DNA from: GCA-002733465 sp039969155
Lineage (GTDB): Bacteria > Pseudomonadota > Gammaproteobacteria > Enterobacterales > Kangiellaceae
Length of the DNA stretch: 64,000 nt
NCBI GenBank assembly: GCA_039969155.1
Contig: JBDVOJ010000129.1
Span: forward strand, 1 to 64,000
Reading direction: 5' to 3'
A model generated the notes under the pieces. That model was not told the origin of the DNA. It saw only the letters and a list, made by a program, of their open reading frames with translations, and searched no databases. Both the position numbers and the translations under genes were made by a program. Position 1 is the stretch's first letter. Each line of letters begins with the position of its first letter. Positions 9,051-16,907 of the stretch are shown in pieces.

Positions 9051-11001
9051 GGTTTAACTCCTTTAGATTAGCATTAATTCTAGCGGGCTTTGGTTTTCTA
9101 CTAGGCTCTTTCTTCAGTTCACTGGTGAGGTAAAGTGTTTTAGTTAAAACCCCTGAGAAAAAGATCCCGGTAAACATACTGGTAACTATTCCCAATCCCA
9201 AGGTTACGGCGAAGCCTTTAATGGCACCGTATCCGATTGAATAAAGTACCATTGCGGTAATTAAGGTCGTTAAGTTTGCATCCAAGATTGAGGCAGTGGC
9301 GTTTTTATAGCCTTGTTCAATCGCATTCACTAAGCTGAGTCCGCGAGCCCTTTCTTCTTTAATGCGTTCAAATATTATTACGTTAGTATCGACGGCCATT
9401 CCAACGGTTAATACTAACCCAGCAATACCAGGTAAAGTCAGCACTACTCCTGGCAATAAAGACATTAAGCCGATTAAACATGTCAGATTAAACAACAGTG
9501 CTACATTGGCAATAATTCCTAATTTTCGATACCAAGCCAACATGAAAAATAGTGTAATAGAGACTCCCAAGACCAGCGCTAAGAAGCCATTCTTTATATT
9601 GTCTTTTCCTAAAGTAGCACCAATAGTTTGCTCTTTTACAATCTCAATGGGTGCGTTCAACGAACCAGCTCTCAGCAATAACGCTAGCTCTTGTGCTTGA
9701 TGGCGGCTTTCTAGATTAGTGATGCTAAATCGAGAACCAAGCTGAGCTAGAATAGTTGCATTGCTAATGACCTTCGCATTCACTTTTTTAGCGCCATTTC
9801 CATCAGTGACATACTCAGTTAAAACCGTCAGCATTTGTTGACCAATATTTTTACTAGAGTATTTCAGCATTCTTTCGCCACCTGCTTTATCTAGGGCTAG
9901 GTTAACTAATGGAACACCCATTTCATCAAATCCTACTCGAGCATTTCTTATACTCTCTCCAGTAAAAATAGGAATCGAATTGACACTAACCTGCTCACCA
10001 CTCTGCAACTTAACTCGCTTATTCCCTCGTTGTTGAACTTGATAAAATTCCAGCGTAGCGGTGGCACCAATAATTTTACGGGCTTGTTCAGGATCTTTTA
10101 TTCCCGGCAACTCCACTCTAATTCGATGGTTACCTTGTCGTTGTGTTGCGGCTTCAGTAATTCCTAATTGTTCGATTCTGCTTCTTAGGGTGGTAATCGA
10201 TTGCTCCATTATTTCACTATTAAAAGTGCGCAAACCTTGCTCTTGGTAATAAAATGTTACCCATCCGTTCTGATCATACTTAGCAGTTAGATTGGGATAA
10301 TCTTGAGCGAGCCTATCGACCAAATACTGATTAACTTTGTTATCGCTTGATTGAACCACCACAACTGGTTTCGACAACTCACCAGAAAGCAGCTTCACCT
10401 TGGTTGGCCTTTCCTTACGCTCAATCAAAGTGGATAGAATAGAGGAACGGATCAACTCCAATCGCTTATTTAACGCCAACTCTAGATCAACATCCAGAAC
10501 AAACAGCACGCCACCACTTAGATCTAATCCTAACTTCAGTGGCTCGGAACCTAGTTGAATCAGCCAAGCAGGTCTGTTGTTAGAAGTTACAATTTTGAAT
10601 TGATAATCCTTACCCAGAATTGATTTATATTTTTCCGCAATTCTACTTAGATCATCAGCGCTAGAACTACTGATAAAAATCTTTTCTGAGGTAACTTTAA
10701 TCTGTTCAAAATCCATCCCTTGTGACGATAGCCAAGACTCTAATTGTTGTGCGCTTAGAGCTTCTGTTCCAACTAGGAATTCCTGACTGGGTCTCTCAGA
10801 CAGTTTATTACTGTGGGCTTTCACTTCTTGAAAGGAGTTTTCACTCAACGGGATAGTAAGGGTCGCTTCATCAGTATATAAATTCGGTAAAGCGTTAATT
10901 GAAAGTGTTGTCAAAACCAAGACTAACAAAAAATATTGCCAAATTGGTACTCGTTTTTTGAAGCCAGTGCCCTGAGCACCGCTTTTTCGTTTAATATTCA
11001 T
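9043..11001 (-). CDS. secD: Protein-export membrane protein SecD
   Basis: SecD is the larger partner of SecF. The protein has 652 residues, slightly longer than the ~615 typical of gammaproteobacteria, mainly because of an extended N-terminus with a basic stretch before the first helix. Visible landmarks are LGLDLSGGVLFVLDV (the conserved LGLDLxGG), the P1 periplasmic region, SLNAPIEIVKEQTIGATLG before the second helix, and VDTNVIIFERIKEE in the membrane core. It ends in a basic cytoplasmic tail (KKEPSRKPKPARIN). It is followed directly by secF with an 8-base overlap. Some residues normally invariant are changed (for example DLSGGVLFV against DLRGGVHFL), consistent with an extra, diverged copy, but I cannot see the rest of the genome to test that. 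Confidence 0.97.
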   Translation of the reverse strand: MNIKRKSGAQGTGFKKRVPIWQYFLLVLVLTTLSINALPNLYTDEATLTIPLSENSFQEVKAHSNKLSERPSQEFLVGTEALSAQQLESWLSSQGMDFEQIKVTSEKIFISSSSADDLSRIAEKYKSILGKDYQFKIVTSNNRPAWLIQLGSEPLKLGLDLSGGVLFVLDVDLELALNKRLELIRSSILSTLIERKERPTKVKLLSGELSKPVVVVQSSDNKVNQYLVDRLAQDYPNLTAKYDQNGWVTFYYQEQGLRTFNSEIMEQSITTLRSRIEQLGITEAATQRQGNHRIRVELPGIKDPEQARKIIGATATLEFYQVQQRGNKRVKLQSGEQVSVNSIPIFTGESIRNARVGFDEMGVPLVNLALDKAGGERMLKYSSKNIGQQMLTVLTEYVTDGNGAKKVNAKVISNATILAQLGSRFSITNLESRHQAQELALLLRAGSLNAPIEIVKEQTIGATLGKDNIKNGFLALVLGVSITLFFMLAWYRKLGIIANVALLFNLTCLIGLMSLLPGVVLTLPGIAGLVLTVGMAVDTNVIIFERIKEERARGLSLVNAIEQGYKNATASILDANLTTLITAMVLYSIGYGAIKGFAVTLGLGIVTSMFTGIFFSGVLTKTLYLTSELKKEPSRKPKPARINANLKELNHE

Positions 11002-11133
11002 ACAGTTCTCTTAAAACTAGGTAGCCGAACGCGACTAAGCCTTGAAATTTCGTTCAAGCTTTTTCTCGAGATGGCTAATTAATGGATATCACTAGTCATT
11101 GATGACTAGCAAAGATAAAAACAGAGAGACTGT

Positions 11134-11625
11134 TTAGATAAAGTAGATGTGCTTGTTAAAACTGATATTACTTTCTTTCCAACCCGATACTCGACCACTA
11201 TGCGAACTTCCACTCCTGATAAACCAAGGCACTGGTTGAGTTTGGGCGTATTCAATATCGACTTTATTCGATAAAATGAACCATGGCTTAGCGCCTAGTT
11301 CGATAGGCTCAAATTGCGGTCGCTGTTTCTGGTGAGAGAAGTTTGACGCTTCACTGGTTAATGGTGGTAGATAATCAGAATTCAAATTACCGCTGATTAG
11401 ATTTGTTTGATTAGGACTAAACTCGATATTTTGAAAAGACTTATTTCCGAGAGGCTTTCCTGCTAAATGAGGATTGAGTTGTGATTCAACACTAACTAAT
11501 GAAGAACGAGGTATTGACTCAGTATTGAATTGACTAGCGGCTAGTATACAGCTGGTCAGTCCAACCATAAAAACGATGGTTAGTCTTTGAATTAAAGACA
11601 ATTTTATTTTATTGGGCGTGAGCAA
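11134..11625 (-). CDS. Small exported or membrane-anchored protein, unknown
   Basis: I do not recognise this protein of up to 163 residues. It has one hydrophobic N-terminal segment (around LTIVFMVGLTSCILAAS) that could be a signal peptide or anchor, then a Ser/Asn/Pro-rich, probably unstructured body. The start shown is a TTG; other candidates are a TTG at 11601 and an ATG at 11568, and none has a clear ribosome binding site. It lies 132 bases upstream of secD on the same strand and may share its transcript. The frame is long enough to be plausible, but support is only the signal-like N-terminus and the lack of overlapping genes. Confidence 0.45.
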   Translation of the reverse strand: MLTPNKIKLSLIQRLTIVFMVGLTSCILAASQFNTESIPRSSLVSVESQLNPHLAGKPLGNKSFQNIEFSPNQTNLISGNLNSDYLPPLTSEASNFSHQKQRPQFEPIELGAKPWFILSNKVDIEYAQTQPVPWFIRSGSSHSGRVSGWKESNISFNKHIYFI

Positions 11626-11682
11626 ATGAATTTAGTAGCCAGTGGAACATTGATCTAATATGGCGATTAATTCTAGAAGTTC

Positions 11683-11700
11683 AAGGGGCTCCCCTTTTTT
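11683..11700 (+). terminator. Orphan terminator-like hairpin
   Basis: The sequence AAGGGGCTCCCCTT followed by a run of six T reads as a very short intrinsic terminator on the plus strand, yet no plus-strand gene lies upstream for several kilobases. The loop is tiny, so folding would open the last pairs. It could end antisense transcription or be chance. Confidence 0.25.
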
Positions 11701-11762
11701 ATGAATATTAAGTCAGTTTTGAGCTCTTCCACATTCAGAGTTGAAAGAGTCAGTAACGTTAG

Positions 11763-11786
11763 TTTCTTAGTTTCTTAGTTTCTTAG
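11763..11786. repeat. Three perfect copies of an 8-bp tandem repeat
   Basis: TTTCTTAG occurs three times in a row. Positions from 11767 on encode the last residues and the stop codon of the small membrane protein on the minus strand (reading ...TKKLRN, stop). Because the unit is 8 bases, gain or loss of one copy would shift the frame at the very C-terminus. Confidence 0.85.
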
Positions 11787-12165
11787 TAAAAACGAGTATC
11801 AAACCCACAAAACCAAATAGAAAAATGGAAATGATTGCGCCAAAATCTGATGATATCAAGTTCGCAGGGACAAACATCGCATAAACGCAGTAAGCCAAAA
11901 CACACAAAATCGCGGCACGAAGAATAACAGAGAAGAATGCAACCTCTTTTGATAAATAATCCAAACAAAAAAGAATAGCCGGTAAGAATAAAGAAACCAA
12001 AACGCTCGAATTGGGGGCGTTCGAAATTACTTCATCGCTCAGCCCTATAACGATGAATAAGTTGATAACACCTCCCAGCATGCACCATAATTCGAATAAG
12101 CTAGTTGGCTCGGGTCGATTAGAAACAAAATCAGAATAAATTAAGCGACTGTTCTTAATAATCAT
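11767..12165 (-). CDS. Small four-helix membrane protein, unknown
   Basis: The protein has 132 residues with four hydrophobic segments (roughly residues 24-44, 52-68, 74-97 and 105-127) and short polar ends. There is no recognisable motif. The ATG at 12165 is preceded by GGAGCT, a usable ribosome binding site. It lies alone on the minus strand, 141 bases from the small exported protein. Four-helix proteins of this size are often accessory subunits or uncharacterised inner-membrane proteins; I assign no function. Confidence 0.6.
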   Translation of the reverse strand: MIIKNSRLIYSDFVSNRPEPTSLFELWCMLGGVINLFIVIGLSDEVISNAPNSSVLVSLFLPAILFCLDYLSKEVAFFSVILRAAILCVLAYCVYAMFVPANLISSDFGAIISIFLFGFVGLILVFTKKLRN

Positions 12166-12629
12166 AGCTCCTTGATCAATTTAAGCGATATATTTATAAC
12201 GAACCATAACCATAAATATTTCCAACTTAGCTTTAGATACTTCAATCATTTTTTCTTCTAGAGCAACATCTAGATGACTTACAAACTCACTTAATCAAAA
12301 AGAATGCATAAAGAAATTTCGGCGTAATAGTCTTAGGAATTAGATTAAGGCCCAAAAACAAATGATAACTACGACACAACTCTTAGTAATTTATTCCAGT
12401 GTTTTATTTGTTTACACCCCCTATCAACTTGACAAACGAGACCTCAATAAAAACCAGCGTCGCTAGACCAAACTGTATTTTTATTACATCGTTCACTAAT
12501 TATTTTGGAAGCCCAAATTAAATATTTTTTAGTGAATATTTACTCGCAAATATCTCAATGCGAAATTGCCTGCTCAAATTTTATTCTGTACATTTTCTGC
12601 TCATTTTTGTCATCAAGGTTCGCTTAGCA
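12166..12629. other. AT-rich intergenic region upstream of the metalloprotease operon
   Basis: This gap of about 460 bases lies between the small membrane protein (minus) and the propeptide-like gene (plus). A TTGACA occurs at 12429-12434 but has no good -10 at 16-18 bases, so I do not call a promoter. No ORF with a ribosome binding site and no strong hairpin were seen. An in-frame ATG at 12558 extends the downstream gene but is not preferred. Confidence 0.4.
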
Positions 12630-13340
12630 ATGAACACTAAAATTAAAATTGTGCTTGTTTTATCGGTTGTTTCTCTGACTACGTACTTTATTATCAGTAG
12701 TAATTCGGCTCTAGACCTATCACCTCAAAATATTTCACCACCAAAATTGCTGGTCGACGAAAACGCTCAATTACAGTCTGAAATGGCGATATTAACAATC
12801 CCTATAGAACAGGCAGAAACTATTGAACTTGATACAACCAAACCAGAAACAATAGCAACCCAGTCCGATATTCAGTTTTATGGAATAGCCAAACAGTCAA
12901 CTGAAGCGAAGGACATATTATTAGAAGCGGGAGTACTACCCAGCGACCTAGCTGAAGAAGCTTACCTAGAGTTTGATTTAGATACTTTGCGATCGCTCGA
13001 AGTCGGTGACACTTTCGATATCGAAATACCACAAACTTTAGAAACATTTTCAACAGAGGTAACCCAAACACAAGGATTTCCAAACGGAGACAAAAGTGTC
13101 TTTGGTCGTCTAGTTGGCTCTGATGGTGAATTTCATAACAGCGTAATGACCGTTGGTGAGGATGCTTTATACGGGCAAATCACTACGCCATCAGGTAATT
13201 ACGTTTTTGAAACCAAAGGAAAACACGGATGGCTTGCAGCAAAACGTGATCTATACAAAAGTCATGTTGAGTTTGAGCCTGTTCGTGAAGTGCAGAACGG
13301 ACAAGGGGGGATCGTATTAGCCGAACCTCATAACAATTAA
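12630..13340 (+). CDS. Secreted propeptide-like protein encoded apart from its protease
   Basis: The protein has about 236 residues with an N-terminal hydrophobic signal or anchor (residues ~7-27). The body contains a segment (YGQITTPSGNYVFETKGKHG, near the C-terminal third) and the preceding GRLVGSDGEFHNSVMTVGED that resemble the N-terminal prodomain of reprolysin-like bacterial zinc proteases, where this beta-rich domain precedes the catalytic part in one chain. It lies 20 bases before the protease gene on the same strand, in which a prodomain is absent. I infer that it acts as a foldase, inhibitor or chaperone in trans. The ATG at 12630 is chosen over 12558 because it begins the signal segment. 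The prodomain resemblance is from memory of the family and is moderate. Confidence 0.6.
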   Translation: MNTKIKIVLVLSVVSLTTYFIISSNSALDLSPQNISPPKLLVDENAQLQSEMAILTIPIEQAETIELDTTKPETIATQSDIQFYGIAKQSTEAKDILLEAGVLPSDLAEEAYLEFDLDTLRSLEVGDTFDIEIPQTLETFSTEVTQTQGFPNGDKSVFGRLVGSDGEFHNSVMTVGEDALYGQITTPSGNYVFETKGKHGWLAAKRDLYKSHVEFEPVREVQNGQGGIVLAEPHNN

Positions 13341-13360
13341 AAATAAATAGGATAACAATA

Positions 13361-14104
13361 ATGTTTAAAAAATTATCAAAATTTGGACTCGCATTGCTTC
13401 TCAGTATGCCTTTAGCTTCTCAAGCCGAGACTATTGATATAGGCATCATGTACTCAGATGCTGCAGCAGCAAAAACGTCTAATATCAACACCAAAATAAA
13501 CCAGCTAATTTCATTTAGTAATCAAGTTTATAGTCAAAATGGAATTAATATTACACTTCGTTTAGTCGGCACACTCTCTTTGGGTGGAAACAATGTAACA
13601 CCTTCTAGCGGGTGGCTGAATGCAGTTACTGATACGGGTTGGATACAGGACTATCGTAATCAATGGGGTGCTGATATGGTCGCTGTTCTTGGTACCGGAC
13701 AGTCCGCAGGCAGCGGATTAATATCTTGTGGAATTGCGTGGGTTGGTCAAGGCTCGAATGGTTCTTTATACAATAGTTACAATAGCAAGATGTATAGTAT
13801 CTCCGCTGTCGATTGTGGAGCAACAACCTTCGTGCATGAGTTAGGTCATAATCAAGGCCTCGCACACTCAAGAAAACAAGGTGATACCAGTGGTGGAGTT
13901 TATGTTGATGGCATGGGTCATGGTGTGCAAAATGTTTTTGCAAGCATTATGGCTTACCCACATGTATTTGGCAGTGCGACTCAATACGACTATTTTGCAA
14001 ATCCTAGCTGGTCAGTGAGTGGTTACGCTTATGGTGTAACTGGTCAAGCTTACGGTTGGAAAACGGTCAACGCAACCAAACGTAGTATTTCACGTTTTAA
14101 ATAA
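13361..14104 (+). CDS. Secreted reprolysin-like zinc metalloprotease
   Basis: The protein has 247 residues with a signal peptide ending ...LASQA-ET. The zinc site is complete: HELGHNQGLAH at residues 159-169 (His159, Glu160, His163, His169), with a Met-turn MAYP at 197-200 (ASIMAYP), placing it in the metzincin clan near the reprolysin (M12B) and peptidyl-Asp (M72) families. Cys123 and Cys152 could form a disulfide. It is short: there is no prodomain and no C-terminal secretion domain, so the mature enzyme would be about 25 kDa. The ribosome binding site AGGA sits nine bases before the ATG. It forms a two-gene unit with the propeptide-like gene just upstream and is followed by a strong terminator. 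Confidence 0.9.
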   Translation: MFKKLSKFGLALLLSMPLASQAETIDIGIMYSDAAAAKTSNINTKINQLISFSNQVYSQNGINITLRLVGTLSLGGNNVTPSSGWLNAVTDTGWIQDYRNQWGADMVAVLGTGQSAGSGLISCGIAWVGQGSNGSLYNSYNSKMYSISAVDCGATTFVHELGHNQGLAHSRKQGDTSGGVYVDGMGHGVQNVFASIMAYPHVFGSATQYDYFANPSWSVSGYAYGVTGQAYGWKTVNATKRSISRFK

Positions 14105-14125
14105 TAATGCGAATAGTAAACACTA

Positions 14126-14161
14126 AGCAAACTTGAAGTTCTATTCAGGTTTGCTTTTTTT
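14126..14161 (+). terminator. Intrinsic terminator of the metalloprotease operon
   Basis: AGCAAACTTGAA pairs with TTCAGGTTTGCT (12 bp with one G-U) around a six-base loop and is followed by seven T. It lies 22 bases after the protease stop codon. Confidence 0.9.
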
Positions 14162-14195
14162 CAAGTGAAGAAGTTAAAGACAATACTGAAGGTTT

Positions 14196-16595
14196 CTAAT
14201 CACAATTACTTCGACCGTTGATCCAGTCTCGAACTAAACTAGTCGCGTTTTGGTCCACCATTAAACTTGCCAATGGTGGCATGCGATGTTCATCTAATCT
14301 CTCCATCCTAACTAAAAGTACTGAAGCGTCCGCATTACTAGGTGCGATTATTCGAGCATTTGCTATACCAAGATCATCAATCGATGGCTCTACATCGCAA
14401 GTATTGGTTTGTGAAAACGCTGTCCGGTAATTAAGGTCAATAAAATCCAATGCCGCATCCGCGCGATGACAGCCGGAGCAATTGCTATGCAAATAACTTC
14501 GTGAACGGTCTTCTAACGATGCAGATTGATCATTTAGTCCATATAAACGATCCTGATTTTGACTCTCAAGTGACTGATCGAAATAACCAGCCTGACTCAA
14601 AAAGTCTAGCTGGTTCACTCCCAAATCTGAACGCTCTAAGTTAACCTGAGCAATTTCGAGACCCAAGCTGTGATTAGCAGCGCTAGTATGACATACATCG
14701 CACTCGTTAGAGCTTGGATAAGTATGTATAAAATCGCCAACATCTTTGGTTTTTCCCTGACTCAATAATGTTGCATCAGTTTGTTGGTCATTCCATTCAT
14801 AGCTAAAGCCTTGCCAACCATCAGTGAGTTTGACTAACAACCGGGTCTCCAAATACGTATCGCCATTTAAAAAATGTTTTAGCAATATGCTGTTGTCAGG
14901 AAAATCAAAATCGCCATCTTCTAACACTTCAATGATTTGATTGTTTGGTATGGCGAATGCTCGTTCTTTGTTGGCACCATCGGACCAAAGTGCGGAATTG
15001 ATTTGATAGTCAAAAACGCCACTGGAGTGGTTTTTTGTTTGTGTGTCAAAACATCCTACCTCACTCAAGTTTTCCGGCATTTCAAACACGCCTGAGCCAT
15101 CGTCTTCAACATTTAGATTATAGATACCGTCACCTTCTCCACCATCTAAATTAAGCAGGTAAATTTCACCATCGTTACCTTCTGCCATTGCCGCAATCAG
15201 TCTTCCACTATTAAATATTGGTGTGTAATCAGCTCCGACCTCAGAGTCGGCAGGTACCGATAAGAACTGAGAAGAAAAAGTATCTCCCCAAATATATTGC
15301 CCCTGTAAACTAGGCCATCTATCGCCGCGATAAACATACCCTCCTACAGTTGAAACGCCAACGCTTCGGGGATATTGCGTGATGGGTAGCTGATAACTAG
15401 AAGTATCACAGTTTTGGCCGTCGGAACATATATTACCTTCCATTACCGGCCAACCGTAATTTCCTCCAGAAATAACTTTGTCGACTTCTTCGAAAGTGCT
15501 TTCACCAACATCGGCAAGCCATAAATCTCCGGTTTGAGAATCAAAACTCCAGCGCCATGGATTGCGGAATCCATAAGCATAAATCTCAGGGCACGCAGTA
15601 TCGTCGCCTCCCGCTCGTTCGCCGGATGTACAGCGAGCTTGACCAGAGTTAAAAGGGTTGTCATTAGGTATTTGATATTCAGTATTGGAAACATCAATTC
15701 GAACTACTGTGCCGTGTAAGTTAAATAGTTGTTGTGAGGTTTGTCGATCAGCTCCACCGTCGCCAAAAGCCACATACAATAGATCATCCGCACCAAATGC
15801 AATGTCTCCGCCATTATGATTGTGTGCTGGTTGTGGCAAAGTGAATAAGACGTTTTCGCTATTTGGGTCAATAACCTGAGAGTTAGTGTTTACTGTAAAG
15901 GAAGAAACCGTCGAACGGCCAGACTGATCAACGTCGTTGTAAACTAAAAACACACGATTGTCTTGAGGATAGTTGGGGTGAATCGCTAAACCAGTTAAAC
16001 CTTTTTCTAATGTCGTTGTAACCCTCTCTGAAATATCCAAAACTTCATTGAACTGGTCGGTACTGGCATTATTATTGATGGTAACCACTCGCCCTTCTCG
16101 CAAGGCGATAAACCAAATACTGCTATCGTTGTTTGGCTGTACCATGGCTAGCGGTGAATCAAGAATAGGTAAGTTAGGAAAACTAGCTTGAATGGTTATA
16201 TCACCCGGATTGCCGCCAGTTAAAGGCGGTGGTGTACAACTCAAATTACTGAGTCTAGCTGCAACCACATTAACCGTTCGAGCTGCGTTGGCTTGATTAC
16301 CAGCGGCGTCAGTCGCGGAGTATTCAATAGTGTAGCTCGCAACAGTGGACGTATCGACTTCACCTGAAGTAATCACTGACACATTACCATCTAGGTTATC
16401 ATTGGCTGTCGCTCCCGGGTCAACATAGTCAGCCAAATAACTCACTTCGATAGGGTTATCCCCCAATATGGTAATGACCGGTGGCGTCGTATCAGGTTCA
16501 TTATCTGAGGAACCACCGCCGCCACAAGCTAGCAAAAAGCCGGCAATAGCTATTACTGAAATCGCAGAATAGATGTTGGTCAATGTACTTTTCAT
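14196..16595 (-). CDS. Lipoprotein: Ig-like domain, PQQ-type propeller dehydrogenase and diheme cytochrome c
   Basis: The protein has about 799 residues and is an apparent electron-transfer sugar or alcohol dehydrogenase on the cell surface or in the periplasm. A lipobox (FLLACGGGG) is followed by an Ig-like DUF5011/HYR domain (PPVITILGDNPIEVSYLADYVDPG). Residues ~115-490 form a beta-propeller of the soluble glucose dehydrogenase type (AHNHNGGDIAFGADDLLYVAFGDGG, YGFRNPWRWSFD, DVGESTFEEVD, GGNYGWPVMEG). Residues ~500-799 match the SO2930-type diheme cytochrome family, with heme sites CDVCH (~631) and CSGCH (~703) and HRMPPLA as a likely axial-ligand region. The whole could pass electrons from substrate to heme within one chain. 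An upstream GTG at 16610 is possible, but the ATG at 16595 has GAGGGA in good position. Confidence 0.9.
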   Translation of the reverse strand: MKSTLTNIYSAISVIAIAGFLLACGGGGSSDNEPDTTPPVITILGDNPIEVSYLADYVDPGATANDNLDGNVSVITSGEVDTSTVASYTIEYSATDAAGNQANAARTVNVVAARLSNLSCTPPPLTGGNPGDITIQASFPNLPILDSPLAMVQPNNDSSIWFIALREGRVVTINNNASTDQFNEVLDISERVTTTLEKGLTGLAIHPNYPQDNRVFLVYNDVDQSGRSTVSSFTVNTNSQVIDPNSENVLFTLPQPAHNHNGGDIAFGADDLLYVAFGDGGADRQTSQQLFNLHGTVVRIDVSNTEYQIPNDNPFNSGQARCTSGERAGGDDTACPEIYAYGFRNPWRWSFDSQTGDLWLADVGESTFEEVDKVISGGNYGWPVMEGNICSDGQNCDTSSYQLPITQYPRSVGVSTVGGYVYRGDRWPSLQGQYIWGDTFSSQFLSVPADSEVGADYTPIFNSGRLIAAMAEGNDGEIYLLNLDGGEGDGIYNLNVEDDGSGVFEMPENLSEVGCFDTQTKNHSSGVFDYQINSALWSDGANKERAFAIPNNQIIEVLEDGDFDFPDNSILLKHFLNGDTYLETRLLVKLTDGWQGFSYEWNDQQTDATLLSQGKTKDVGDFIHTYPSSNECDVCHTSAANHSLGLEIAQVNLERSDLGVNQLDFLSQAGYFDQSLESQNQDRLYGLNDQSASLEDRSRSYLHSNCSGCHRADAALDFIDLNYRTAFSQTNTCDVEPSIDDLGIANARIIAPSNADASVLLVRMERLDEHRMPPLASLMVDQNATSLVRDWINGRSNCD

Positions 16596-16907
16596 CTCAA
16601 AATCCCTCACTTTTTCCTAGATTACTTTAAGTCTACCCCTATTGATTGCTCAAAGTTTTGCACCAATCGACAAACGTTAGTAAAACTATGACCAGCGTTT
16701 TGGTCTTTGCCCCCACACCCGCCATTACAAATAGATAATAGCCGTCTGTTAACTCATTGAATTAATTGTATTTATTAAAAACCCAAAAATAAATGGCACA
16801 TTTTGAGTCAATCTGTCGCTTATATGATTATGTAACCTGTTCGCCGAGATTGACAGGCACTCACTCATCAAATAAATGGAGCAAGAATACTTGCCGGGAG
16901 TTAAACC
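16596..16907. other. Intergenic region between two divergent lipoprotein genes
   Basis: The region of about 310 bases should hold both promoters. A small hairpin (GACCA/TGGTC around 16690-16705) is present, but there is no clear -35/-10 pair and no ORF with a ribosome binding site. Confidence 0.35.

Noticed and set aside
9362..9700. 112-codon plus-strand frame inside secD
   Set aside because: Shadow of secD on the other strand; no ribosome binding site and no recognisable domain.
12429..12434. TTGACA as promoter of the metalloprotease operon
   Set aside because: No -10 element at 16-18 bases downstream.
12558..12629. Upstream ATG extension of the propeptide-like gene
   Set aside because: No ribosome binding site fits and the signal segment starts at 12630.
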